Origin: JAIXRY01 sp031972855 | GTDB lineage: Bacteria; Patescibacteriota; Minisyncoccia; Phycocordibacterales; UBA9973 | Direction: 5' to 3' | DNA length: 36,738 bases | NCBI GenBank assembly: GCA_031972855.1 | Contig: DALYDY010000006.1 | Span: 1-36,738 of the forward strand | Part shown: positions 23,279 to 31,257 of the stretch, one piece after another | Layout: each line of letters begins with the position of its first letter | Position numbering within the stretch: the first letter of the stretch is position 1 | Position numbers and translations under genes: made by a program | Notes under the pieces: model-generated | Database searches by the model: none | What the model saw: only the letters and a program-made list of their open reading frames with translations | Told to the model about the DNA's origin: nothing

Positions 23279-23935
23279 CTACACTTTTGATTTAATTAAA
23301 TTTTTACGACTCATAATCTTTTCCATTACAATACATGCATCATTCACTGCTTTGTTAAATGATTCAGTTTTGAAATTCATCTTATCGTCCATTCTACCGA
23401 ATCCAACAGTTGTTCTGTATTCCATTGGTATATCTTCAAAATATGAATCTTCTTTGCTAAACAATGCTCTTACATGTTCTCTTTGTGAAGCAAATGAGAA
23501 TGGAATAACTTCAACATGATTGATTTGGATTTTTATCCAGTCAGCAATTTCGCCTCTTCCTTGATATGCGTCTTGTACTACATATAAAAAGAATTCAAAA
23601 CCTGCATGTAGTGCATAAGTGCATTTTTCATCAAATCTTTTAGATTTAATTCTGATTTGAAATGGTTCAAAATCTTCGTAATCAGAATCTGTAAGAAGAT
23701 ACTGATTTTTATAAAAATCAGCCTCTTTTTCTTTTGCAGGTTTAATGCCTACAGAATCCATTTCTAAACGAAATTTGTACATTGTTTTTAACAAGAAATC
23801 TAACGCGGGAAGTTTGTGCTCGTCTGCATCTTGCAGTGTAAGTAGGTCAGACTCTTTCGGTTTTAAAAGTATATTATCTCTGTGAAAAGAAATAGTCCTT
23901 AACTCTTTTTCATCTGTTTTTTCTAGTGCTCTCAT
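23279..23935 (-). CDS. Hypothetical protein (218 aa)
   Basis: Not recognised. Soluble, acidic, no signal peptide or membrane helix. Distinct stretches are LPALDFLLKTMYKFRLEMDSVG, YALHAGFEFFLYVVQDAYQGRGEIADWIKIQ and VEVIPFSFASQREHVRALF. A textbook promoter and terminators on both sides mark it as a one-gene unit between trxB and ftsZ. Nothing indicates the function. Confidence 0.65.
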   Translation of the reverse strand: MRALEKTDEKELRTISFHRDNILLKPKESDLLTLQDADEHKLPALDFLLKTMYKFRLEMDSVGIKPAKEKEADFYKNQYLLTDSDYEDFEPFQIRIKSKRFDEKCTYALHAGFEFFLYVVQDAYQGRGEIADWIKIQINHVEVIPFSFASQREHVRALFSKEDSYFEDIPMEYRTTVGFGRMDDKMNFKTESFNKAVNDACIVMEKIMSRKNLIKSKV

Positions 23936-23955
23936 TTTTATTTAAATTTTAAAGC

Positions 23956-23984
23956 ATAATACATTTAAATAAATTTTATGTCAA
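23956..23984 (-). promoter_or_regulatory. Promoter of the 218-aa gene
   Basis: Minus strand: perfect TTGACA (23984-23979), 17-nt spacer, TATTAT (23961-23956); a leader of about 13 nt, AAATTTAAATAAAA, precedes the ATG. Confidence 0.7.
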
Positions 23985-23987
23985 ATT

Positions 23988-24015
23988 AAAAAACCACCAT
24001 TTCTGGTGGTTTTTT
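23988..24015 (-). terminator. Terminator of ftsZ
   Basis: 12-bp stem AAAAAACCACCA (23988-23999) / TGGTGGTTTTTT (24004-24015) with TTTC loop. Confidence 0.85.
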
Positions 24016-24017
24016 AA

Positions 24018-25220
24018 TTATTTCTTTGGACGTCTTAGAAATGCTGGTACTGCACTCCAATCATCTTCTTCATCTATTAAATCACTAGATGATTCTGATT
24101 CTTCCTGTTTTTTTACAAAATCAACAGTTGAAGTATTATGAATTTCTTTTTTGATTGGTTGTGATTCTTGTTGTGGTTGATTTAACTCTTCACGAGATTT
24201 TAGTGGGAGAACTTGAGCTTCACCACGAACTTGTTCACGAGCAAAGAGAGATTTCTTTGGACCGTCAGTAGGGAATCCTGTTGCGATAACTGTAATCTTC
24301 ATTTCTCCTTTTTTCAAGCGTTCATCTCTTACCATTCCATAAATAACTTTTGCGTCTTTATCTACAGATTCAGTAATAATGTTTGCTGCCTCGTGAACCT
24401 CGAGGATTCCAAGATCTTCACCTCCTGAGATTGCAAAGAGAACACCCTTTGCACCGTTTATTGAAAGATCGAGAAGAGGTGAGTTGATAGCGTCGAGAGC
24501 TGCTTTGCGTGCGCGGTCTTCACCTGCACCAAATCCTACCCCCATAAGCGCTGACCCTGCGTCAGATAGAACAGCTCTAATGTCGGCAAAGTCCACATTG
24601 ATATCTCCAGGGGTTGTAATGAGGTCTGAGATGCCTTCTACAGCTTGTCTGAGTACTTCATCGGACATTGCGAACGCTTGCTTGAAGCTTGTGTCTTTTG
24701 AGGCTACAGCAAGAAGACGGTCATTAGGAATAATTATTATAGCGTCTACTTCTTGAGAGAGTTCGTCGATACCTGCTTCAGCAAGACGAGTTCTTTGATT
24801 TCCTTCGAATGAGAAAGGTTTTGTAACTACACCGATAGTAAGAATTCCTTGTTCTTTTGCTGCACGAGCAACTATAGGAGCAGCACCTGTTCCTGTTCCA
24901 CCACCCATACCACAAGCAATGAAGATCATGTCAGAACCCTTGATTACATCTTGGATTTCTGATTTTGTTTCTTCTGCTGCACGTTTTCCTACGTCAGGAT
25001 TCATTCCAGCGCCGAGACCTTTTGTAAGGTTTTTACCGATATGAATCTTTTTCTCTGCAAGAGAGTTGTGGAGATCTTGAGTGTCAGTGTTCATCACGAT
25101 AAAATCAACTCCTTTAATTTTAGAAGAGATCATGTGGTTCAAAGCGTTTTTTCCTGATCCACCAACTCCAATAACTTTAATGCGAGCAAATGTTTCAATG
25201 TCTGGGTGTAATTTCGGCAT
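24018..25220 (-). CDS. ftsZ: Cell division protein FtsZ
   Basis: Tubulin-like GTPase that builds the division ring. N-terminal IKVIGVGGSGKNALNHM, tubulin signature GGGTGTG at residues 106-112, NTDTQDL, NVDFADIRAVLSDAGSALMGVGFG, and FAISGGEDLG in the C-terminal domain. After a variable Gln/Glu/Ser linker it ends in DWSAVPAFLRRPKK, the conserved tail peptide that binds FtsA. Length 400. It has its own promoter 100 nt downstream of ftsA, so it can be expressed apart from the rpsU-ybeY-ftsA transcript. A small GGGAAA/TTTCCC hairpin (25234-25251) lies just before the start. Confidence 0.98.
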   Translation of the reverse strand: MPKLHPDIETFARIKVIGVGGSGKNALNHMISSKIKGVDFIVMNTDTQDLHNSLAEKKIHIGKNLTKGLGAGMNPDVGKRAAEETKSEIQDVIKGSDMIFIACGMGGGTGTGAAPIVARAAKEQGILTIGVVTKPFSFEGNQRTRLAEAGIDELSQEVDAIIIIPNDRLLAVASKDTSFKQAFAMSDEVLRQAVEGISDLITTPGDINVDFADIRAVLSDAGSALMGVGFGAGEDRARKAALDAINSPLLDLSINGAKGVLFAISGGEDLGILEVHEAANIITESVDKDAKVIYGMVRDERLKKGEMKITVIATGFPTDGPKKSLFAREQVRGEAQVLPLKSREELNQPQQESQPIKKEIHNTSTVDFVKKQEESESSSDLIDEEDDWSAVPAFLRRPKK

Positions 25221-25266
25221 AGGGTATAGTTTTGGGAAAATTGAATTTCCCTCTGGTAATGAGCTT

Positions 25267-25296
25267 ATAATACCAGAAATAAAAATAAAAAGGCAA
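25267..25296 (-). promoter_or_regulatory. Promoter of ftsZ
   Basis: Minus strand: TTGCCT (25296-25291), 18-nt spacer, TATTAT (25272-25267). The leader is about 40 nt and contains the hairpin at 25234-25251. Confidence 0.6.
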
Positions 25297-25320
25297 TAAT
25301 TGACTTAAACTTAATTTGTT

Positions 25321-26490
25321 CTATGGTAAAAGCTGTTCAATCATTGATTTCCACATTTTTTTGAATTGATCAAAGAAACCAGACACTCCAGTCTTTTCAT
25401 CGAATGATTCGAATGAATCTAATGTGTTTGTGATGGTTAGACCAAGAGAAACAAGCCATGAAGCGTCTTTTAATTTTATATTTTCATTTGTCCAAATATC
25501 TTGATTGGCCATTTTTGTTGGAAGACGCAAAATTTCTTTTCCTAAATCTTCAATAAATGGATAAGGTGATCCACCGCCTGTAACAATCACGCCACCTGGG
25601 AGTAATCCACTCCTTTTTATTTTTTTGAGATGTCCATCTACAAGATCAAATATTTCTTCACATCGAGCATGAATTATTTCTTCCATTTTTTTCTTTGGAT
25701 AGTCAGCAATAAGTGAGCCTGTTTTTATTCTCTCTGCTTCGTCAAAAGGGATTTTGAATCCAAGAGCAATGTCTTTTGTAATATACATTGAGCCCATAGA
25801 GAATACATGGAGAGTTATTGGAACATTGTTTTCATAAGCAATAATCGAAACAGTCTCGGCTCCAATATCTACTATTGCTGAACCAACATTCTTTTGTTTG
25901 TCTGAGAGAATTGTTTCAGCAAGTGCGATAGGTCCAGCCACAGCATCTAGTACTTCAACACCTGCATCAGTCACAGCCCCAACCAAATCTTCCAAGTGTT
26001 GTGATAGGCATGTTACAAAAAGGCTTTTAACTTCGAGTTTGATACCCTTCATTCCTTCTGGACGTCCGAGGACCTCTTTTCCATCAAGCTTAAAAGAAAC
26101 AGGAATACGATGAAGAATTTTTTTGTTTGGTAATTCTAAAGTTGATTCACTTTCATTTAGAGCGTTTTGTATATCAAGTACAGTGACTTCTTTGTCAGCA
26201 CGAGTAACGATAGATCCTCCATTAGCGTATTCAGAAGAAAGACTTACTCCACCAATAGATATGTATGCGCGTTTTATTTTAAAGCCAGTTTTATGTGCAG
26301 CATCACTGAGAGCTTCTTTTATAGAAGATGTAGCTTGAGCCTTGTTTGTAATGTATCCATGACGAAGACCACGGGACTCTGCATGTCCGGTACCAATGAC
26401 CTTAATAAGGCCTGTGTCTTTTTCTTTTTGTACGACAACAACACGAACAGCGTATGTGCCGACGTCAATACCTACAATGACTCCTTTCAT
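25321..26490 (-). CDS. ftsA: Cell division protein FtsA
   Basis: Actin-like protein that anchors FtsZ to the membrane. N-terminal GVIVGIDVGTYAVRVVVVQ (phosphate loop), the RGLRHGYITNKAQATSSIKEAL and AYISIGGVSLSSEYANG region of the 1C/SHS2 domain, SAIVDIGAETVSIIAYE, and GVIVTGGGSPYPFIEDLG. The C-terminal peptide FFDQFKKMWKSMIEQLLP is a likely amphipathic membrane-targeting helix. Length 389. It starts 6 nt after ybeY, with no Shine-Dalgarno, and precedes ftsZ as in most bacteria. Confidence 0.96.
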   Translation of the reverse strand: MKGVIVGIDVGTYAVRVVVVQKEKDTGLIKVIGTGHAESRGLRHGYITNKAQATSSIKEALSDAAHKTGFKIKRAYISIGGVSLSSEYANGGSIVTRADKEVTVLDIQNALNESESTLELPNKKILHRIPVSFKLDGKEVLGRPEGMKGIKLEVKSLFVTCLSQHLEDLVGAVTDAGVEVLDAVAGPIALAETILSDKQKNVGSAIVDIGAETVSIIAYENNVPITLHVFSMGSMYITKDIALGFKIPFDEAERIKTGSLIADYPKKKMEEIIHARCEEIFDLVDGHLKKIKRSGLLPGGVIVTGGGSPYPFIEDLGKEILRLPTKMANQDIWTNENIKLKDASWLVSLGLTITNTLDSFESFDEKTGVSGFFDQFKKMWKSMIEQLLP

Positions 26491-26496
26491 GAATGG

Positions 26497-26904
26497 TTAA
26501 TTGGTGTGAGATAATGAGGAAATTTTAAATATTTTTTTATACTTTTCCTCCTCACTTTCCATTTTACTACCATGTTCGTATCCTTTCAAATGAAGCATTC
26601 CGTGGATAACTAAAAATGATAGATAATTTTGATAATCATAGTCATGTTTGATAGCATTCTTCTTCACTTGAGATGCACACAAAACAATCTCACCAGAATT
26701 TTCTGTAAGTGGAAAAGATAAAATATCAGGAGTGTAATCTTTTTGTCTGTAGAGGGAATTTAATTCAGCTGACTTCTTTGGAGATACAAAAGCAACAGAT
26801 AATTCGTATTTTGATCCGAGGATTTTTTCTTTCATCAAAACAAAAGGCACGATTGGAAGTGTGCCTTTTGTTTGATTTTGTATTGAGACAGTTTCTTCTC
26901 TCAT
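26497..26904 (-). CDS. ybeY: Endoribonuclease YbeY (rRNA maturation factor)
   Basis: Zinc-dependent RNase involved in 16S rRNA 3' end maturation and ribosome quality control. The zinc motif HGMLHLKGYEHG (HxxxHxxxxxH) is complete, preceded by LNSLYRQKDYTPDILSFPL (normally LN..YR..D..TDVLSFP). Length 135, near the family minimum. Middle gene of rpsU-ybeY-ftsA: 15 nt after rpsU, 6 nt before ftsA. Confidence 0.95.
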   Translation of the reverse strand: MREETVSIQNQTKGTLPIVPFVLMKEKILGSKYELSVAFVSPKKSAELNSLYRQKDYTPDILSFPLTENSGEIVLCASQVKKNAIKHDYDYQNYLSFLVIHGMLHLKGYEHGSKMESEEEKYKKIFKISSLSHTN

Positions 26905-26919
26905 ATACTAATGTTGATA

Positions 26920-27147
26920 TTAAGAAGCGATCTTACCGAGCTTTTTCATCTTTTCAGAAATTTTTCTTTTTGCTAGGTATTTAAGTTTTGCTTTCTTTTG
27001 TCCAAGTTTTGATAAAGGACGATCAGCATAACGATTGCCTTTTACTTTTTGAACAACACCTGTTTCTTGCATACGACGTGTAAAACGACGAATGAGACTC
27101 ATTGTGTTTTCGTTATTATTCTTTGTGATTTCTACATTGATTGCCAT
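26920..27147 (-). CDS. rpsU: 30S ribosomal protein S21
   Basis: Small basic ribosomal protein near the 16S rRNA 3' end. The typical run is SLIRRFTRRMQETGVVQKVKGNRYADRPLSKLGQKKAKLKYLAKRK (the usual LRRFKR..E..G......R..YEKPS..RKRK pattern). 75 residues from the ATG at 27147, chosen because it lies only 11 nt from the -10 box; seven more upstream codons are open but include promoter sequence. First gene of the rpsU-ybeY-ftsA operon. S21 is linked to start-site selection, which is of interest where leaderless messages seem frequent. Confidence 0.9.
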   Translation of the reverse strand: MAINVEITKNNNENTMSLIRRFTRRMQETGVVQKVKGNRYADRPLSKLGQKKAKLKYLAKRKISEKMKKLGKIAS

Positions 27148-27158
27148 AGATAGGGAAC

Positions 27159-27187
27159 AGTGTATCACGGAAATAAGGATACCGCAA
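27159..27187 (-). promoter_or_regulatory. Promoter of rpsU-ybeY-ftsA
   Basis: Minus strand: TTGCGG (27187-27182), 17-nt spacer, TACACT (27164-27159). Only 11 nt to the ATG, so the leader is about 4-5 nt. Confidence 0.55.
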
Positions 27188-27256
27188 GAGGATTTTACTC
27201 TATAAAAGGGCTTGATGTTATCTAAAGCCCTTCTGCTAATACGCTTATAAATATAT

Positions 27257-27285
27257 TTGACATATATTTATATATGTAGTACTAT
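27257..27285 (+). promoter_or_regulatory. Promoter with operator-like palindrome
   Basis: Perfect TTGACA (27257-27262), 17-nt spacer, TACTAT (27280-27285). A perfect 18-bp palindrome, ACATATATTTATATATGT (27260-27277), fills the spacer and overlaps the -35 box, a typical repressor position. Confidence 0.6.
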
Positions 27286-27318
27286 ATTAGACAGATAGTC
27301 TTATGGGTTTAAATATTG

Positions 27319-27362
27319 GATGATCTTAGTTTCTGTTGTTGTAAAAGGGAGTTAAGATCATC
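27319..27362 (+). promoter_or_regulatory. Leader hairpin before the 185-aa gene
   Basis: 10-bp stem GATGATCTTA (27319-27328) / TAAGATCATC (27353-27362) enclosing a 24-nt loop with AAAGGGAG. It lies in a 95-nt leader and is not followed by a T-run, so it is more likely a regulatory or stabilising structure than a terminator. Confidence 0.45.
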
Positions 27363-27387
27363 TAATAAAACAAAAAACCAATAAAAT

Positions 27388-27945
27388 ATGAAAAATTCAA
27401 TATTGATCATTTTAATAACCTTAATCACTGCATTTTTTATTTTATTCTTTTTTAAACTTAAAGAAGAAGGAGCTAAAAAAATAGAAAAACAGTTTGATGT
27501 GATAAGTTATTTTCACTCAACAGACTGCACTAAAATCACTCCACACAAAGATCTAACTATTTCAGAACTTGCAAAACTTCATAACATTAATCTTTTTGAA
27601 GGTTTTAAAAATATTCAGGAAAAATCTTTCCATGAACAAGAAGTGTGTGAAATCATTTTGTTAGATTTTGGACAAAGGTTCCAATCAACGGAACAGATAC
27701 TCTCTCAAATGGATAGTGCAGGTTATAGGCCAGCAACATTAAGAGAATTAGTTAGTCTAAATACATGTGCAACCACAAGATATGACATTGTAGCACTAGG
27801 TTCTTCCTATAATGGATTTCACCCTTGTTCTTTTTGTGTATGTGATGATAATAATACATATGAAATAAGAGTGATGAAGTGTAATTCTGAATCTCTTAGA
27901 GAAACGTATGATGATCTCATTAGATTTGCTGCAGTAAAGCTGTAG
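27388..27945 (+). CDS. Membrane-anchored protein of a Parcubacteria-type hypothetical family
   Basis: 185 residues. An N-terminal hydrophobic segment (residues 4-23, ILIILITLITAFFILFFFKL) acts as signal anchor. The second half has a block that recurs in many small-genome Parcubacteria hypothetical proteins as far as I recall: DFGQRFQSTEQILSQMDSAGYRPATLRELVSLN, then IVALGSSYNGFHPC. Cysteines are frequent (TDCTK, EVCEI, NTCAT, PCSFCVCDD, KCNSE), so disulfides or metal binding are possible if the domain is outside. Expression is probably controlled: the promoter spacer is a palindrome and the leader contains a hairpin. Function unknown. Confidence 0.7.
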   Translation: MKNSILIILITLITAFFILFFFKLKEEGAKKIEKQFDVISYFHSTDCTKITPHKDLTISELAKLHNINLFEGFKNIQEKSFHEQEVCEIILLDFGQRFQSTEQILSQMDSAGYRPATLRELVSLNTCATTRYDIVALGSSYNGFHPCSFCVCDDNNTYEIRVMKCNSESLRETYDDLIRFAAVKL

Positions 27946-27956
27946 TAAAAAGTAAA

Positions 27957-27990
27957 AGCCTTCTTGATAAACTAAGAAGGCTCTTTTTTT
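27957..27990 (+). terminator. Terminator
   Basis: AGCCTTCTT (27957-27965) / AAGAAGGCT (27974-27982), 8-nt loop, then a long T-run. Confidence 0.85.
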
Positions 27991-28052
27991 TAAATAATTT
28001 ATAGCTAAAACATTTTTAATAAAAATGTTCGCCCGACTTCTCAAAGATAAGT

Positions 28053-29945
28053 TTACGGTAAATATTCTCTATTTATATATACTGTAAAATAAGGAGGTAG
28101 ATTACTTATCAATTTCTGAATTTCTGAAATATCTTTTTCTTTGTTGTATTCTGGCCACTCTTCACTTTTTAGTTTGATTAATGCGTGAGTTGTATACTCT
28201 TCTTTCTTACTTATTTTCTTTGTGACAATATTTGGTCTGTATGCACTCAGTATATTTTCTATTTCTGTCCTTTGTTTTTGTGTCTGAGATTTGTTTCCGT
28301 AAGATTGTATTGTAAGAAGAACTCCGTATGGAGGATAATTCAATATTTTCCTATCTTCCAATTCTTCTTTGTACCATTCAAGCAGATTTCCTCTTTCAAA
28401 ATAATCAAAAAGTGGTTCTTCTGGGTGATTTGTTTGTATTAGTAGAGGAATATCTGTGTGTTCTTGGAGTTTTAGAACTAAGTTTATTATTTTTTCATTA
28501 ATTCTAAAGTCTGGGAGAGCAAAGAACGTATCAATTGAAGCAATCGCTATTTTATCTATTTTCTCCGGTAAATATTCAAAAGCTTTTTCTGTTCCTATTA
28601 GAATTCCATTTTTACTTTCTTCAAAATTTTTGATTTGTTTTTTTATTTCTCGTTCTGTGGGAGTGTTGTCTCTGTCGATTAAAAATATTTCTGTTGCAGG
28701 ATTTATATTCTTAACTTCTTCTAATACTCTCTCACTTCCTACACCGAGAGGAACAAGATTCCAACTTGAACAATTTTCACAAAACATATCTGCGTCAGTT
28801 TGAAATCCACACCCATTACAAAGATATACTCTCTTATCTTTTTTATTATACAAAACAAGAGGTGTGCTACATTCTTTACAAGATACTGTTTTTTTACAAT
28901 CACCACAAAGTGTAATAGGTGCTATACCTTTTCGAGCTACAAATATAAATAAATGCTGATTGGTATTGTGTATTTCACGAATCACTTTTTCTAGAGGTCT
29001 AGAAAATAAACTAAATTTATCAAGATCATTTTTAAGTGGTGTGAGTTTTAGATGTGCGAGTTCTGGAAATCTAAAGTTTTTTGAACCTATGCTTTGATAC
29101 TTTTCTCTTTCTCCTAATGCAAGAGTTGTTATACGTAGAATTCTACCTCCTAATATTAGTGGCGTATGTGTTTCTTTTGCAAACATTCTTATGACTTCTC
29201 TAAAATCAAAATAAGGTCTCTCTCTTATATTGTATATATCACTATTTTCATTCTCTAAGACTATTGTCCCTATGTTGTCTTTTTGGAAAATTATAATCTG
29301 CGGTGTACCTATAACTAAAATAGGGGATTTTGAATTTCTAATATCTTCCCACATTTTTAATTTATCTTTTTTTGAGAGGTTGCTTGTGTATATAAATACA
29401 TGTCGCTCTATTCCTTTTTTCAAAATATCTGCCCAAAGACTAACTTGATGAACTGATGGTAGTATAAAAAATACAGATTCTTTTTTTGCAAAAGATTCTC
29501 TTATGAGAGTTTTGTAATATCCCTCGCGTTCTTCCTTTGGAGCTTGGTAGGTGAATATTTCACTTTTTGTTTTTTTTGTGCTAATTTCAGGATTATTTTT
29601 TAGACTATCTATTTTTTCTATAAAATCATTTGGAATTATTTTTGTCAGAATACTTCCCATATTTGTCGCATAATATGGTGCCAACATTTTTGCTGTGTCT
29701 ATCAATTCCTTTTTAAAAGGACTTGGACCAATTATTTTTTCTATTTTTCGAAGATTAAAATGAGAAGATTTAATGTTGCTTTTTTGTGTTTCAACTTTTT
29801 TTATTTCCGTAATAATACCAAGAACTGTTTGTTTACGGAGAGGAATATGTACAAGCATTCCAAGCTCAACATCTTTTGCTGAGAAATAGGTAAGTGTTTC
29901 TGGTGCGCTGTTTTTCGTGATTGGGATGACAGAAACAATATTCAT
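28053..29945 (-). CDS. priA: PriA-like primosomal protein N' with degenerate helicase motifs
   Basis: PriA restarts stalled replication forks. The N-terminal DNA-binding domain (SVIPITKNSAPETLTYFS...LGMLVHIPLRKQTVLGIITEI) and the eight-Cys zinc region (CGDCKKTVSCKEC ... CNGCGFQTDADMFCENC) are intact, as is the tail ending in FTVYINREYLP. The ATPase core is not. Where GVTGSGKT is expected (around residues 140-157) there is no P-loop, the Walker B DEEH is replaced by ENEN (231-234), and SATPS by GGRIL (266-270). 630 residues versus about 730. It is probably a DNA- and primosome-binding scaffold without helicase activity. Confidence 0.85.
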   Translation of the reverse strand: MNIVSVIPITKNSAPETLTYFSAKDVELGMLVHIPLRKQTVLGIITEIKKVETQKSNIKSSHFNLRKIEKIIGPSPFKKELIDTAKMLAPYYATNMGSILTKIIPNDFIEKIDSLKNNPEISTKKTKSEIFTYQAPKEEREGYYKTLIRESFAKKESVFFILPSVHQVSLWADILKKGIERHVFIYTSNLSKKDKLKMWEDIRNSKSPILVIGTPQIIIFQKDNIGTIVLENENSDIYNIRERPYFDFREVIRMFAKETHTPLILGGRILRITTLALGEREKYQSIGSKNFRFPELAHLKLTPLKNDLDKFSLFSRPLEKVIREIHNTNQHLFIFVARKGIAPITLCGDCKKTVSCKECSTPLVLYNKKDKRVYLCNGCGFQTDADMFCENCSSWNLVPLGVGSERVLEEVKNINPATEIFLIDRDNTPTEREIKKQIKNFEESKNGILIGTEKAFEYLPEKIDKIAIASIDTFFALPDFRINEKIINLVLKLQEHTDIPLLIQTNHPEEPLFDYFERGNLLEWYKEELEDRKILNYPPYGVLLTIQSYGNKSQTQKQRTEIENILSAYRPNIVTKKISKKEEYTTHALIKLKSEEWPEYNKEKDISEIQKLISNLPPYFTVYINREYLP

Positions 29946-30033
29946 AAATATAGTCTACCATTTTAGGGCTTTTTACTCGATATTGATTTTTAAAGGCGAT
30001 AGTTGTATATTTATTACGAAATGGTTGGGTTCT

Positions 30034-30062
30034 TTGACTAGTTATTTGTTCTGAGGTATTTT
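30034..30062 (+). promoter_or_regulatory. Promoter of the candidate structured RNA
   Basis: TTGACT (30034-30039), 17-nt spacer, TATTTT (30057-30062). No start codon with a long frame follows for 400 nt. Confidence 0.5.
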
Positions 30063-30065
30063 TTT

Positions 30066-30410
30066 ACTAGTTGGTTTTAAGCGAAAGTAAGTCCTGATAC
30101 AGTTTCAATAAGGGCTTTAATAATAAACCAAAATAGAAGAAGATATATGCAGACGAACTAAACATTTTACAAAAAAATAACACGTAAGGATTAACGTTAA
30201 TCGAATCAATGTGTGTTATTGTAAAAAAACACGCTCGAAAAAGTACTGATTACTTTACATCTTAAAAGTTTGGATTATTCCACTTTTATTGCTTTGTATT
30301 GACCAGACAAAAGCACAACAAGCTAAAAGAGCGTCAAAGCCCCACTTATAAATAATTAATTAACTTTGTTTTAATAGGTACTAAAGTTATTAATGTTTTA
30401 GGTGGGCTTC
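30066..30410 (+). ncRNA. Candidate structured non-coding RNA (about 345 nt)
   Basis: A 526-nt gap without a coding frame. From the promoter onward there is a series of helices: TTGGTTT/AAACCAA (30071-30077 / 30125-30131) enclosing AAGTCCT/AGGGCTT (30089-30117); TTTTAC..ATAACAC / GTGTTAT..GTAAAA (30165-30226) with inner palindrome GATTAACGTTAATC; a closing stem ACGCTC/GAGCGT (30231-30236 / 30329-30334) around three hairpins (30240-30256, 30263-30288, 30291-30314); and a long imperfect terminator-like hairpin (30337-30409) ending in T-rich DNA. I could not match it to tmRNA, RNase P, SRP or 6S RNA. Confidence 0.5.
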
Positions 30411-30471
30411 TTTGTTTGTTGATTGTAGAGTGGTTAATTACAATATTAATTAAATAAATTATAATATATGT

Positions 30472-31254
30472 GTGCCTAAAAAATGGACAAATGAAGATAA
30501 GTTGAAACAATATAATCTTTTAAAAGATATGTATGTTTCAAAAAATAAGACAATTAAAGAAATTGGTCAAATTTTAAATGTCTCTGAAAAAACAATTTTC
30601 AAAAGACTTAAAATGCTTGAAATAAAAACAGATCCTTCAAAGAAAAAACATTATTGTAATAAATGTTCAGATTTAATTATTCCAAAAAATTATTCTGTAG
30701 ATCTTGCTGAATTTTTTGGGATAATGCTTGGAGATGGTTCTTTGTCAAAATTTCAAGTAATGGTTACTTTGGGAAATAAAGAAAAAGAATATGTTTTGTA
30801 TGTTCAAAAAAAGATGAGAACTATTTTTAAAACAAAAGTTGCTATAAGTGTAAGAGAAAAAGGATATCATGATGTATATATTGGGTCTGTTGAATTATCA
30901 AAGTGGTTACAAAAAGAAGGACTTGTATTTAATAAGGTAAAATCTCAAGTATCTGCACCAGATTGGATATATAAAAATGATGAATATTGCAAAGCTTTTC
31001 TAAGAGGATTTTTTGATACTGACGGTTCTGTTTATAGTTTAAAATATGGAATACAAATTTCTTTAACAAATAAATCTTTACCACTTTTGAAATCTTTACA
31101 AAAGATGCTTTCTAGACTAGAATACAATGTATCTGAAATAAGTTCGTCTAAAGTTTACCTTACAAATAAAGAAGACGTATATCGTTTCTTTAAAGAAATT
31201 AAGCCGAAAAATAGAAAACATATAATTCGTTTTCAAAATATCAGAAAAATATAA
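30472..31254 (+). CDS. Free-standing LAGLIDADG homing endonuclease-like protein
   Basis: 260 residues. N-terminal helix-turn-helix (about 25-50, KTIKEIGQILNVSEKTIFKRL), a CxxC (YCNKC, 61-65), then two LAGLIDADG motifs: LAEFFGIMLGDGS (78-90) and FLRGFFDTDGSV (176-187), each with the catalytic acidic residue. The monomeric two-motif form cuts long asymmetric DNA sites. It is not inside a visible intron: the tRNA-Tyr that begins 3 nt after its stop is uninterrupted. The start is GTG (30472), 6 nt after a TATAAT (30460-30465), so leaderless; the upstream ATG at 30468 leads to an immediate stop. It could be a selfish endonuclease or a domesticated DNA-binding protein. Confidence 0.85.
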   Translation: MPKKWTNEDKLKQYNLLKDMYVSKNKTIKEIGQILNVSEKTIFKRLKMLEIKTDPSKKKHYCNKCSDLIIPKNYSVDLAEFFGIMLGDGSLSKFQVMVTLGNKEKEYVLYVQKKMRTIFKTKVAISVREKGYHDVYIGSVELSKWLQKEGLVFNKVKSQVSAPDWIYKNDEYCKAFLRGFFDTDGSVYSLKYGIQISLTNKSLPLLKSLQKMLSRLEYNVSEISSSKVYLTNKEDVYRFFKEIKPKNRKHIIRFQNIRKI

Positions 31255-31257
31255 AAT

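Noticed and set aside
30066..30410. tmRNA (ssrA)
   Set aside because: GCAGACGAA followed by a stop could be read as a tag, but the tag would not end like known tags, and no tRNA-like T arm or matching acceptor ends are present on either strand.
30034..31257. Group I intron carrying the LAGLIDADG gene within tRNA-Tyr
   Set aside because: tRNA-Tyr is contiguous and complete after the gene, and no 5' tRNA exon or conserved intron core pairings were found upstream.
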